A stretch of DNA of 64,000 bases from Diploscapter coronatus (lineage: Eukaryota; Nematoda; Chromadorea; Rhabditida; Rhabditidae), in contig OZ038422.1 of NCBI GenBank assembly GCA_964036155.1, positions 71,385,201 to 71,449,200 on the forward strand. The letters are read 5' to 3'. The notes below the pieces were generated by a model. The model made no database searches. It saw only the letters and a list, made by a program, of their open reading frames with translations, and had not been told where the DNA came from. The position numbers were made by a program, and so were the translations under genes. This document shows, one piece after another, positions 31,394 to 41,593 of the stretch (the stretch's first letter is position 1; each line of letters opens with the position of its first letter).

Positions 31394-34300
31394 ATGAGTG
31401 GTCGGGTCAGGAGAAGACAGTCGAAGGGCGGTGTGAACGCAGAGGGAATGAATACGAAGCGGGCGAAGTCGGGGAAATTGGACGATCAAGAAATCAGCTT
31501 GGAAAATGGGACGGTAGATCAGGTACAAATTTTATTGAATTGATAGAATTCAAGAACACTCTAAAAATTTTAAATTGATAAATACTCAAAACTGAAAGCT
31601 TTTTTTTTCTGAAACTAATTCCTTCTGCAATTGAATTAACTTACTCTTATTCTGCAGATATTTTCACTGCAAGTCGCTTTTCTTCTGAACGCGTTGAATG
31701 AACCTCGGATTTTTCTCAAGAAGTTAGAATAATTTCAAATCGTTCCATTTCAGCTCTCTTCGACAGCTTCATCCTCTGGTGTTTTCCTTCAGAACCTGCC
31801 GAATGAATTGCGTTTGCACGTGCTCAGCCAAATGAATGAACGGGAGAAGTACAAAATTGGACGCGTCAATCGGGTTCTTAGGTTTGTTTTTGATTTTGAA
31901 GAAGTGTTCAAAATAATTTTTCTAAAGAACTCATAGATGTTGTTTTGGACAAGATCATTAAAGAAAACATCTAATATATTTGCTACCAGGTTTTCTATTT
32001 TTTTCAAATTGCTTAACTAAGTTTGATAACCAACTTGGGGATCAGTTTCGAAGCCTACCTTGCAAAGCTCCTTTGATTTGCAATTTTTTTGGTCCGAGGT
32101 TGCAAAATGGAAATAATATAGGAACTTCATGCGCAACCTGCCCCAATTCTATCGTCGAACGAACCTTGATCGAACGATTCTGCACTGCCAAATCAAACGA
32201 GGCGGGCTGTTCCTCGTCAAGTACCTCAGATGCGCTGAGTCATCACTCAGAAGGCAGCAGTTCAGTGAGCACGAGATGTTCAAGGGGGAGGTCGGCTAAT
32301 TTCTAATTGTTATTGAAAAACGAATAAAACTTCTCAGCTTCATGAAATGAAAGTGATAATTCGAAATTAAAAATTTTCTCTAGTTGTTTCACAACAGCCT
32401 TCTAGAATCTCGCTTCATAAATATTTTTACAGAACATATCTTTCGAAAATGTAATATTTGTAAACCATTCGTTCGATTTATCATTTCTGTAAAAATTCAG
32501 CATTTTTCTTGCAGTGATAATTCTTCTTTCAGATGACCGCTTTCAAGGACTACCTCTCTGACAATCTGTTGCATTTGAACGCTCGCATTCTGCATTTAGA
32601 AATCGCGGATCTGGACGAAATGGCCTGTGATTCCTTCCTGCAAATGCGCCTCTCCACTGACGACGTTCTCGTCTTCGAAGTCCATAAATGCAGTGTCGGT
32701 TGTTTTCTTCAATTTTCTAAAAAAAAATTCCATTTTCTTTTACATTGTTCAAGAGATAAGGCTTTGTAAGACTTCGTGTAGAATGTTCTTGAGATAGAGG
32801 GACTTATTCGCAAAAAGACATCCCAGGTTTCTATCAATGGGTTATGAAATGAATAATTTCAATAGTTTCGAGAATTTCAGGTTCACAAGGATCGTCTAGC
32901 CCAGCTGCTCGCCCACTTCTCCCCCAAACAGCTCCATCTCACCGGAAATTTCAACCGCAGTATTCTTGACGCTGAGGTAGAATATAAATGCATGTTAAGG
33001 AAGAGAAATATATTTTCAAACAAGAATTGTCGATGTGGCAAAATACCTTCAGTTTGAAAATCTCTAATTCCGCATCAAGTGCCGACTTCTGAAGATGACA
33101 GACTTATCAAATTCATTGAGGTATTTCCCGAATCCGCCTCCACTCTATTCATTGGCTGTTTGCTCGGCCAAGGCAGTGCCGAACAGGAATTCCAGCCCGA
33201 CAAGTCCTTCTTCGACAGAATTCATCGCATCTGGGGCAAGTCCATGAAGAAGGCTTTCGAGTGAGGCAATTTTGACTTCATTGGGAATATCTAAATTTCA
33301 CGAAGAAGAAAAAAGGCTAATTTTTCTCATCATCCTATATAGCATAGAGATTTTCCGTTATGCAATTTAATTTGTTTAAAAAATAAGCTTTATTTCAGCC
33401 TGGAAGATCCTTCAGACGATGAACGCAATCCTACGGTGTTCCTCGAGTTGACTGCCATCACGGTCACTGAGAAAATGCTCATCGACTTCATTCAGGTATG
33501 CCCATTTTCTAGTTTCAAAACTTTTAGAATAAAGAAATTAAAGATTTATTTTCCAAGTTTTTTTTTTCTATTTCTTCCCTTCAAAGTATAACATTTTTTT
33601 TCACATTTTTTATCAAATCCTTGAAAGGCTTTCACCTGAGACGAGACATAATTCCGGTTACGGTGATTTTTTAAAAATAATTCCGAACCCAGTTCCGATT
33701 TTTCGACATTGGGCTCCTGTATTAGACACTGGCTCTTTTTATTTCTCCCTTTTGCCTCTAGTCTTTACCCTAAAAAACTGGTGTTTAAAGCAGGAAGCCT
33801 TCAGAATTAAATTCTGTCTCGCCCCTAGTTCTCGTTCACTATAAACTCAAAGAAGTAAAACGAGTTTTTCAGAATATTTTGCACGAGCCATGGGACATGA
33901 CCGGAGAGGTGCATTACCACATGAATATCACGATACATGGTAGCAGAATAAATCATTTGAGGTATTCTCATTTGTAAAACGAGATTTTAGCAATTTGTCG
34001 AATTCGCAGGTTTTGTCAAAATATGCAGCGAATAGCTCAGAGGCTGGGCGTCCACTTCACTCCGATCGTTAGTTTCAACGAAATGTTCGCCAACAGGTCG
34101 GTTCATTTTTTAAATTCTTTGTCGAAAGTTGTGAAAAATCGAAAGTTCGGAGTTCCAAGGCGAGCGATATGTGCGAGATTCAGAAAGATTTTTTTTTGTT
34201 TTTCCTAGTTATTTTAAATTTCTAATTTGTAGTTACATGTGGTATGTAATGAGGACAAATGGCCTGAAGATGCTAACGATCACAGTCAATTTGCGTCAAA

Positions 34301-34407
34301 CTGAGCAGGAAAGATACCTGATTGTGCCCAAACTGGTCCTCAGAGACAAATCTGTCGACAGAAATTTTCTCGTCAAGAGAAACCCTAGGAAACGCAAGAC
34401 CACCTAA
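31394..34407 (+). CDS. F-box protein, unassigned C-terminal region
   Basis: Ten exons in consistent phase: 31394-31522, 31754-31881, 32122-32290, 32533-32694, 32881-32976, 33121-33260, 33399-33495, 33873-33961, 34010-34096, 34233-34407; predicted 423 aa. The N-terminus is basic and probably disordered (MSGRVRRRQSKGG, KRAKSGK). An F-box follows at about residues 53-86 (VFLQNLPNELRLHVLSQMNE then VNRVLR), so the protein is expected to recruit substrates to an SCF ubiquitin ligase. The remaining 330 residues alternate short beta-like and helical stretches, as in many nematode F-box proteins with FTH/FBA-type domains, but I cannot assign a domain. It ends in a basic tail (RKRKTT-like, NPRKRKTT). 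The acceptor of exon 6 (33121) is chosen by phase and is the least certain junction. Confidence 0.8.
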
Positions 34408-34947
34408 ATCTAAATATTCAATTCAATTTTACTCGCTCTGCAATCAATTACTTATTTATTCAATGCCATTCAATGTATAAAGTACTGCATTTTAATAGTG
34501 AAAACAATGTTGCACCGCATGAGATTTGCACTGGCTTGGTAGTGGGAATATTCAACACACTAATTATTGCAATTTTATAGGCTAACACTTTAAGCTTCAA
34601 CTCATGTTTACTAGTATTTTAGTAAAAATCCAGAGATTAAACGTATTTATTCCTCGAATATTATCATTATCATAGATCTTATCGCAATATTTACTGCCAT
34701 CTCCATTTTAACAAAATGTGCATTTAGAAAAACAGACATAAGTAATAGCTTTTTATTATCATTCCAGAAGGATACATTACAAATGGTTTATTCTGTGATG
34801 AAAATTTGCACTGTATGAGTTGGCACTATTCCGAAAGTTGAAGAAAGTTAAAACATGTAAGAGCGATCTTTATCCATAATTTTGTACAAAATAGCACTTC
34901 ATTAACGCCAAACAAATGTGATGAATTTTGATTATATCAAAATATAT
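34408..34947. other. 3' spacer between convergent genes
   Basis: The F-box gene (plus) and the MPEG1-like gene (minus) converge here. The 540 bases are AT-rich and must hold both 3' ends; no further gene seen. Confidence 0.4.
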
Positions 34948-37900
34948 CTATAAAACAAGTTCAGCATTACTTTCTTCAGTAGTATGTAAATTCTCCGAAT
35001 CATTGTGCGAAATCGTGTAATTGAGACGGTGCGCTTCGGGCTGTTCTGTTTGAGTTTCATGTAGATACTCGTTCCTTTCATCTTGGGGATATTCATAGTC
35101 ATTGTTGTCGTAGAGTTGCTGCTGCTGGCTATCGTCCAATTCGTTTTCAATGTGCTCCAATTTGTTGACTTTTCTGTTCTTTAACTTCTTGTAGAGATGT
35201 TTGCCCAGACGTTTTATAATCGGTTTAGCAGCCTTGGTTGATTTGGAGAGGAAGGATAAGGCTGAGTTCTTATTTTTAGATGAATCAGGCATCCTGGACG
35301 GTGTCCGTGATTGAAATAGGCTGGAGAGTTTATTTTGTCGTCCAACTCCGCCAAAACGATCCGAAATTAGTAGGTTTCTTGAAGATGGGTCGTGAATTGA
35401 GTAAGTTTGATGTGGCACGGATTGTCTGTTCACTCCAATCACTCTTTGATTTGACCGCAGGAGACTTGGACTACTGTTGGACGAGCTGGTTTGTGGTCGA
35501 CGAAATCTACTGCTGTAGAAGCGTCTTCTTAATGGGCTGAAATTCGAGTTCGACCTGAATGAATGGCTTTGTGATTGACTCCATACACCTCTGTATGGGG
35601 ATCTGCCCATTCCATTGGTTCCCTGATTTGAATAAAAGAAATTGGAATTGAAACTTGAACGAAATGATGGACTCCGTGCACGATCCCATCTGTTGTTGTT
35701 GTTCAAAGAAAATGACAGGCCTGAAGTTCGACTTTTGCCGATACTTTTACCATAATTCATCCCATGTCCTTGACGGCGTGAGAAAAACGTAGATCGTTTG
35801 CTTCTTGTTGGAGGTTGGTCACTTGGATCTGTACTAGGGTAATTCATAAAAGGAGGAAGTTTGAAATTCGGACGGCCAGTCGGATTGACATCTCTTTCTC
35901 GGATGCAGTGAGAAACAGGACAACTTTGCCAGTCAGTGATGAGACGAGGAGTGTAGCCGAGAGGACATTGAGAAGACATTTGACAAGAGATGAATCCACC
36001 GAAGGAAACTGCGGATCGACGAAGCTCTGGGACGTTTTGAGCCAGGCAGATGAAGAACTTCCCGACGAAATGAATAGGTTGGAAGAGAGATGGACAGCCA
36101 CTGACAGTTTGCACGAGAGCTGCAAATTATGACTTGTTTATCCAATACTGTTTTTGATCATTTAGCTTGATGATGTCCGAAATCTTTACAAGACCTATGA
36201 AAATTCAGTTATGAGCAACAAAAATTATAGAAGAGACTACTTCAGTTTTTGCGGAATATTTGGGGTTAAGGATAAGCCGTACGAGTAATTTGGTCTAATC
36301 CATGACTAGGTGGGTTTTCATTTTGATCAGAAATGTTTGAAATTTTCAAATACATAGACTTGATTCAGGATTTTGCCATTCACGAAATGTCTGCCTAATC
36401 TTCTCATCACGATAAAATTATCGAGCAGCAATATAAGAAGTTAATAATATGCGGAGCAAAGAGAAAATAAAACATATCTTACTTTGCATCTCCTCATAGT
36501 CGACATCATCAACTGCCAATTCGAAAAAGCCTCCAAACAATACGCCGTGACTTCCAAAATATCCACTAGCTAATGGTCGGCTGCAGGCAAATGTATCCAA
36601 AGTAAAATCGACTGCGCTTCCATTTGTGTAGAGAGTCACTTTTTGTCTGTGCACGAGGTTGGACGAGAAGCCGGTGGGGCAGAATAATTTGTTCGTCAGC
36701 TGATTTTTTATCGACATTCGAGCACATCTTAAATGAAACTAAATATCTAGTTGCATGATAGAATTGTGCGTTGAAGTTGGCATTACGTATTTCGTAATTC
36801 CCCGTCATATAATATAACGAAGCATAGAAGAATGAAACAAAGCATCTCTATGTTAAAACACTTGACCATATGGAAGCTATCTCGCTCACAACTCTGGTTG
36901 AATAGTTTGAAAAGTACCTCATTTCTGACTCTTTATCTAGGGCACTTGAACTGACCATGTTGGACAGTTTGGTCAGAAAGTTTTGGTTCGAAGAATCTCT
37001 AACATTGAAGCTGCAGGTTCGATGTATTCCACCGAAAATTGAAGCTGTATCCATCAAAACGCAGCTGCCATCCTCTTTGTTCACCTGAAATTAGTAGCGT
37101 TTACATTGATTTCGTTAATTCTGTATTTTGACTAAATGTTCAGACAATTTTCCTCTATAACAATACTACTCCTCTAAACTTTTAACTGAATTTAATTTTC
37201 TCAAGCTTTTTATACCTGTGGCTTGTAATTTATTGCGTCTTTATTCAGACACCCGGAAATCTCATTGGCTTTGTAGTAGGTTTTGACGGCGTTCTCTAGC
37301 GAAGATCGAATTTTGTCCAGCACTTGGATGTCCAATTCGGGGAAGTGATCCTGCGTGACGGCGTGCCACAGAAAGCGAGCATTGTTCTTAAGAACCGCGA
37401 TATTGGCGACTTCGTAATGAACCTGGAAAAATTTTGTCATTTGGAATGTAAATACAATCATCTCATCACTTCTTTGATCTGATTGAAATATCATTCCGTT
37501 ATCATGAATACGTAAGTTTAAAACATGGGGAAAATACGAAGGCGAGAGTTATCTTATAATTTTTGAGAAGATTTGAAAGGTAATGTATTGTCTCAAAAAA
37601 TTATGCTGCGAAGAATATGTTGAAGGCTTGAAATTGCTTGAAAACGGCAGAAGACTTGTCTTTTTTGAAATGATGGCATAATTTCTACTCTAGCATCTTC
37701 GATAAGCATCAGAGCTGCGCGAAGTCGAAGTTCGTCTTTTTCTTTTTGTCTTCTCTTCTCGCGGTAGTGTATTGACTACTTTGCTTTTCTCCTGTCTTCT
37801 CGAAAACCTCGAAAAACTTCAAAATTCGAAGTTTTAGAGAAGACAGTAAAACGAACTAATTGATACATAGCGTGGAGAGAGAAAGAGAGAATAAAAAGGA

Positions 37901-39296
37901 GAAAATCGACTTCGTGCAGCTCTGATAAGCATGCGATTTACTAATAATACATTTTTCTTACTCAGAATATTGCCTCATTTTTTACCTCATTTGAACCCTC
38001 ATCGGGGATTTCGCTAATATCGCCCTTCTTCGAAACGATCCTGCTGCGCGAATCATTGAAGTTCGTGACTGCACTTCGCTTGTTGATCTCCGATTTTCTT
38101 CCGGACTGTGCTGTAATAGGAAGAGGAAGACCTGTTTCAATCTCCTGCTCAACTCCAGATTTGACCAGCAATTTTTGTGTTTTTTCGATGAATCGTTCTT
38201 CAACGCCCTTTAATTCCTGCTTCTCGACCAATGCCCCCATCACTGCTTCGTTGATTAGATGGGTACCGTAGCTACGAACTACTGTTTGTGACAAGTATTC
38301 AACCTTCTGCTCCTGAAAATCGTGAAATGGATATTTTGGCAACTATATTTTTCCTCGTGCACTTGAAAAATGTACAAATTCATAAATGTCCAGATTTAGG
38401 TGAGCGAACTTCATCTTCGAATTGTTTTTAGAAATTTCGACTTTAGGTAAAATGAATTGAAGCTTCAAAGATTCTGTCATTTTTTCATATGCAAATTTCA
38501 CTCATGAAATTTCTAAAGCTTCTTTCGGATTCTCAAGGATCGGTTTTGAGGATTTTTACTAACTTCTACTCCTATTTCGGCTATGAAAATTTTGAACTCC
38601 AAATTTTGACTTTGAAAAAAATTCAGTAAGGCTAGAAAATGAAAAAAGCTCTTCTATACGAAACAGTACCTGATTTGACTGCATTGCAATTGCCAGTTCA
38701 TTTATTGCTTCACGGAAAGAGTCTGTCAAATGCAAATCGCTGACGTCGAATAGCAGATGATAGCTTTCGAATACGTGCTTGGAATTGAGTAGCGACGCAT
38801 TCGTCGCTAAATTGCCGTAATTGACATCTCTATAGAAACTATTCAGTTCGATGGAAGGCATAGGAACTGGTAGCTCCGAAAGAATGGATGGAATGCTGAA
38901 TCCACTCGGTATTTCATCCTCCGTTTCAGTTCCTATCTCGAAGTTCTGTCTGCTGTTTGTTTTTGAAGTTGCTGTACTTTCCCGATCCAGAACGATTGAA
39001 TGTACTCCGTCTGGAATTATATAGGAGTTGTCAGCCGTCAGTTTACATTCCAAAAAATTCAGCGAAGATACAGGCAGTCGGATTTTCTTTTGCAAGTCAT
39101 CCCACCCAAATCCGAGGTTCGCTTTCAAAGCTCTTTTGGGAGTTTCTTTGTCGTTTCTGATTCTTCGATGTTCGAAAATGCACCAATCCTCGGCAGATAG
39201 GTTGTCCAAATTGGCCGTGTTTTCATCAGCTTGAACAAAATTAGAGTTGGAGAAATAAAATATCAGGCAACAACAGGACACAATTCTCCAATTCAT
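34948..39296 (-). CDS. MPEG1: MPEG1/perforin-2-like MACPF protein with basic tail
   Basis: Six exons on the minus strand: 39296-38670, 38312-37986, 37422-37216, 37084-36918, 36727-36483, 36119-34948; phases agree; 914 aa. A signal peptide (hydrophobic CCCLIFYF core, then QADE) leads into a MACPF domain: NSYIIPDG block in exon 1, the signature SYGTH (224-227) followed by two helices in exon 2. Cysteine-rich P2-type segments follow (FGGIHRTC, FCPTGF, LFGGFFE, FGGFISC, LPPF), the order seen in MPEG1, the macrophage pore-forming protein. Known MPEG1 proteins end in a transmembrane helix and short cytosolic tail; here residues 634-914 are instead a Ser/Arg/Asn-rich basic region with no hydrophobic helix, preceded by a furin-like RSKR (630-633). 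A splice acceptor one base upstream of the ATG suggests trans-splicing. Role in defence is inferred from the family. Confidence 0.9.
37710..37924. mobile_element. hAT-like MITE in intron 2 of MPEG1-like gene
   Basis: Ends CAGAGCTGCGCGAAGTCGA and the inverse TCGACTTCGTGCAGCTCTG (one mismatch), flanked by the 8-base direct repeat ATAAGCAT (37702-37709 and 37925-37932). A CAG-type terminus with an 8-base target duplication is diagnostic of hAT transposons. The 215-base interior is a further imperfect palindrome with TC-/GA-rich arms and has no coding capacity. Confidence 0.88.
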
Positions 39297-39338
39297 CCTA
39301 AATAGATGTAAGCTTTCAGAAAGAAAGTGTTGAAAAAT

Positions 39339-39703
39339 TAAAAACTAAAATCTTCAACTTTTCTGTATCGCATTCTCGAGATTGCAGTTGGGGTTTGTTC
39401 TTCTTTTATCCAGCACTCGGAGTAGATTAATTGCAACTTTGGTAGATTTCTATAAAAATGCGTTTATCAAAATGGGAAGTTGTTTCGAAATATCTCAGCG
39501 CGTTACCGAACGCTATCCTTCGTTATGATTAGAGATATCGCTGACAAATCTTTGGCCAAACTTTCGAAGCCGAAACTCGAGTGTGGTGCTCCTGTTTGCT
39601 GAGCGATTCTAACCGATTTGCTGTAATTTTTAAAAATTCTTCCGTTCAGATCACAAGCCCTTCGTTTTGACTCATCCACTTCGAGAATTAATGTCCTCCT
39701 CAT
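39339..39703 (-). CDS. Possible small two-exon gene or upstream exons of MPEG1-like gene
   Basis: Minus-strand frame 39703-39507 (MRRTLILEVDESKRRACDLN..., 65 codons plus two bases) ends at donor CG/GTAACG and joins 39449 onward across a 57-base intron in matching phase (RNLPKLQLIYSECW...). The second exon can end at AA/GTTGAA (39393-39388 region) in the phase needed to enter the MPEG1-like exon just before its ATG, or run to its own stop. No homology recognised. The signal peptide starting at 39296 argues that the MPEG1 protein starts there; these exons could be a separate gene, an isoform or chance. Confidence 0.3.
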
Positions 39704-39775
39704 GCTTGGAATTGGGGAATATTTAGAAATGAATCACGCGTAGTTCTGCAAGTTACTAAAACATTGTAATTGATG

Positions 39776-39869
39776 TGGGAACTTTCCTTAAATCACGCGG
39801 GAACATTTGTCTAGGTCACTTCTTTCGAAGGACCCAATGTTAGCCACCTCGAGTTCGGGTAACTAAACC
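39776..39869 (-). ncRNA. SL RNA gene, variant leader, probably degenerate
   Basis: Read on the minus strand, the leader exon (39869-39848, 22 bases) begins GGTTTAGTTACCCGAAC and ends TCGAG, then the donor GTGGCTAAC. It differs from SL1 at several positions. The hairpin CTTCGAAAGAAG, also present in the other copies, is kept, but the Sm-binding position reads ACAAATGTTCC instead of AAATTTTGGAAC and the 3' stem-loop is not obvious. Divergently paired with the gene at 40089. Likely a decaying or specialised copy; 3' end is approximate. Confidence 0.65.
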
Positions 39870-40088
39870 GAAGATGGCGAAATTCAACAGATATACAGGT
39901 CTTGTGGCATATCTCAGTCAAGAGTGCACTTGTTCCTCTCGCTGTTTGGTTTCTATCATTTGTCAGCCGCCTCTAGTCAATTGTCAGATAGTCTTTCGCT
40001 TGAGAGGAAAAGAACTAAAGATACAAAGCAGTCTAGCTTGGAATACAGCGCAAAGTGTCGATATAATCCATGCTTCATCGATAGCTTC
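39870..40088. promoter_or_regulatory. Divergent SL RNA promoter, pair 1
   Basis: 219 bases between the 5' ends of two divergent SL RNA genes. A related block about 20-52 bases upstream of each start (minus gene, 39889-39917: CTGAGATATGCCACAAGACC...; plus gene, 40037-40068: CTTGGAATACAGCGCAAAGT...) recurs in pair 2 and sits where the snRNA-type proximal sequence element (PSE) lies. No TATA box is apparent, as expected for pol II SL genes. Confidence 0.6.
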
Positions 40089-40185
40089 GGTTTAATTACC
40101 CAAGTTTGAGGTATTAACAACGTTCTGACTCTTCGAAAGAAGTGGTCTAACGAAATTTTGGAACGCTTCCAAATGGAAGCAAAAT
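40089..40185 (+). ncRNA. sls-1: SL1 spliced leader RNA gene
   Basis: The 22-base leader (40089-40110) begins GGTTTAATTACCCAAG and ends TTTGAG, identical to C. elegans SL1, and is followed by the 5' splice site GTATTAAC. The intron-like half contains hairpin CTTCGAAAGAAG, the Sm-protein site GAAATTTTGGAACG (40152-40165) and a terminal stem-loop GCTTCC-AAAT-GGAAGC (40165-40180). Total about 97 bases, the usual SL RNA size. The RNA is a trimethylguanosine-capped snRNP donating the leader to mRNAs in trans. Divergent partner at 39869; a PSE-like block lies at 40037-40068. Confidence 0.95.
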
Positions 40186-40681
40186 ATTATGATTTCAAAA
40201 AAAAAACAATCTTTATGATCTCTGTGTCTCAAAATGACTGTACATTAGTTTAGTTCCAACAAAAAATCAATAAAATAGACAGCTATTCTATCATGCACAC
40301 TAACATCTAAAAAGACAAATTGCAAGGGAAAGCAATCGTTTTGGGTTCGAAACATGCAAAAACGATTCACTTGCTATTATTGTGTAATAATTTGTAAAAT
40401 GATAAAAATACTGAGTCAAATTGTACCAATGAGATGGGTTTCAAGGTAAGGATAACTCACTGATTCCGGACCGAGTGAAAGAAGTCACTTCTTCAGGGCT
40501 TATATAATGTTTCGTGAACTTATGTCGCACACTATCCTATTTTCCATCTGTACTCTTTACCACATGATTAGAATTATTATGAAATATTTCAAGAGTTTCT
40601 GAAACATGAAATCGGTAAATTTTGCAAATATTTATTTGACTGACACAGACACAGATTTTTGTTCGATGATTTATTTCATTT
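40186..40681. other. Spacer between the two SL RNA gene pairs
   Basis: About 500 AT-rich bases between the 3' ends of two convergent SL RNA genes. No 5S rRNA-like sequence and no coding frame of note. Confidence 0.45.
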
Positions 40682-40777
40682 ATGCCCTCCTGTGGAAGGC
40701 TGTTCCAAAATTTCGTTAGACCACTTCCTTCGAAGAGTCAGAACGTTGATAATACCTCAAACTTGGGTAATTAAACC
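40682..40777 (-). ncRNA. sls-1: SL1 spliced leader RNA gene, second copy
   Basis: Minus strand. The leader exon 40777-40756 is identical to SL1 and to the copy at 40089, followed by donor GTATTATC. The body differs from that copy at few positions: hairpin ACTCTTCGAAGGAAGTGGT, Sm site CGAAATTTTGGAACA (40714-40700) and a different but still foldable terminal stem CCTTC-CACA-GGAGG. The near identity of the body suggests recent duplication or concerted evolution. Divergent partner at 40997. Confidence 0.94.
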
Positions 40778-40996
40778 GAAGATAGCGGTGAAAATCTGCG
40801 GATATAGACATTTCGTCGCATATGTCAAGCGAGAATGCAATTCGAATCTTTCACTGCCTGATTTCGAATACTTTTCAGAATCACCTTCCAGTGTCTATCA
40901 CTATGAAAATTTTGACTAGAGAAGAAAGATATGTTGGAAACTTGCTTGAGATACAACACTTCATGTATGCTTTCATCGAATTGACACTGCACTCTC
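40778..40996. promoter_or_regulatory. Divergent SL RNA promoter, pair 2
   Basis: 219 bases separate the two starts, the same spacing as in pair 1. The PSE-like block occurs upstream of the minus gene at 40800-40829 (CTTGACATATGCGACGAAAT...) and, more diverged, of the plus gene at 40945-40969 (CTTGAGATACAACACTTCAT...). Equal spacing suggests that the pair was duplicated as a unit. Confidence 0.6.
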
Positions 40997-41096
40997 GGTT
41001 TAACTACCCGAATTTGAAGTAATTGAATAAGTTTGATCCTTCGAAAGGAGTGATCCAACAAACAAATTTTGAACTCTTCCTGAGTTGGAAGTAAAA
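40997..41096 (+). ncRNA. SL RNA gene, variant leader
   Basis: Leader exon 40997-41018 (22 bases) begins GGTTTAACTACCCGAA and ends TTTGAA, then donor GTAATTGA. It differs from SL1 at C8, G15 and the last base. Body features are intact: hairpin GATCCTTCGAAAGGAGTGATC, Sm-like site ACAAATTTTGAAC (41061-41073) and a 3' stem TTCC-TGAGTT-GGAA. This looks functional, so the species may use an SL1-like variant. Divergent partner at 40777. Confidence 0.85.
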
Positions 41097-41593
41097 TATC
41101 CAATTTATAAAATCATTTCGACGCACCCGTTTCATCGTACTTTCTTAAATATTTTTCTCTCACGAAATTTAGCATTTCATAGAACGCCTATTCACCTTCT
41201 AAACACTATTGTTTTGTCTTTCAACTTTCGTTCTTGCATGTCTCAGTTTCGCATGGAAACAATGCACAATTCTAAGAAAATCCTGAGAATGCACTGCGTC
41301 TCTGCCTCGAAGGTATCATTAAACATCGACACTTTGTCTCCTCTAAAACCCCACATTTGACAACAAAAATCAGAAAGAATAATGCCCGAAAAAGAACTTG
41401 GGTGCCGTTTTTCACCGTAGACTTCTAAATTATTCCTTACAGCTAACACAGAGCTGGAGACTATTTGGCCAAACTAAACAATCTCCTATGCAGAACGACT
41501 CATTCATGCACATCTTTCATCATATGCAGCGACGAATTTTGCACTTTCAAAAACTTTCATTTTTTCTTTTATTAAAAAAAGATTTAGGCTAAA
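41097..41593. other. Spacer between SL RNA cluster and EGAS gene
   Basis: No gene seen. The sequence ends in AAAAAAAGATTTAG (41574-41587), an acceptor seven bases ahead of the EGAS ATG and a possible trans-splice site. Confidence 0.4.

Noticed and set aside
35280..36145. Plus-strand and other-frame open frames over the MPEG1-like last exon
   Set aside because: They are shadows of the 390-codon minus-strand frame, which carries the family motifs.
39780..41100. Two palindromic fold-back transposons
   Set aside because: First impression from the inverted repeats; the repeated units proved to be SL RNA genes with leader, donor, Sm site and 3' stem in divergent orientation.
39874..41103. Several 60-90 codon frames across the SL RNA cluster
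   Set aside because: They run through the SL RNA genes and their promoters in conflicting frames, with no coding evidence.
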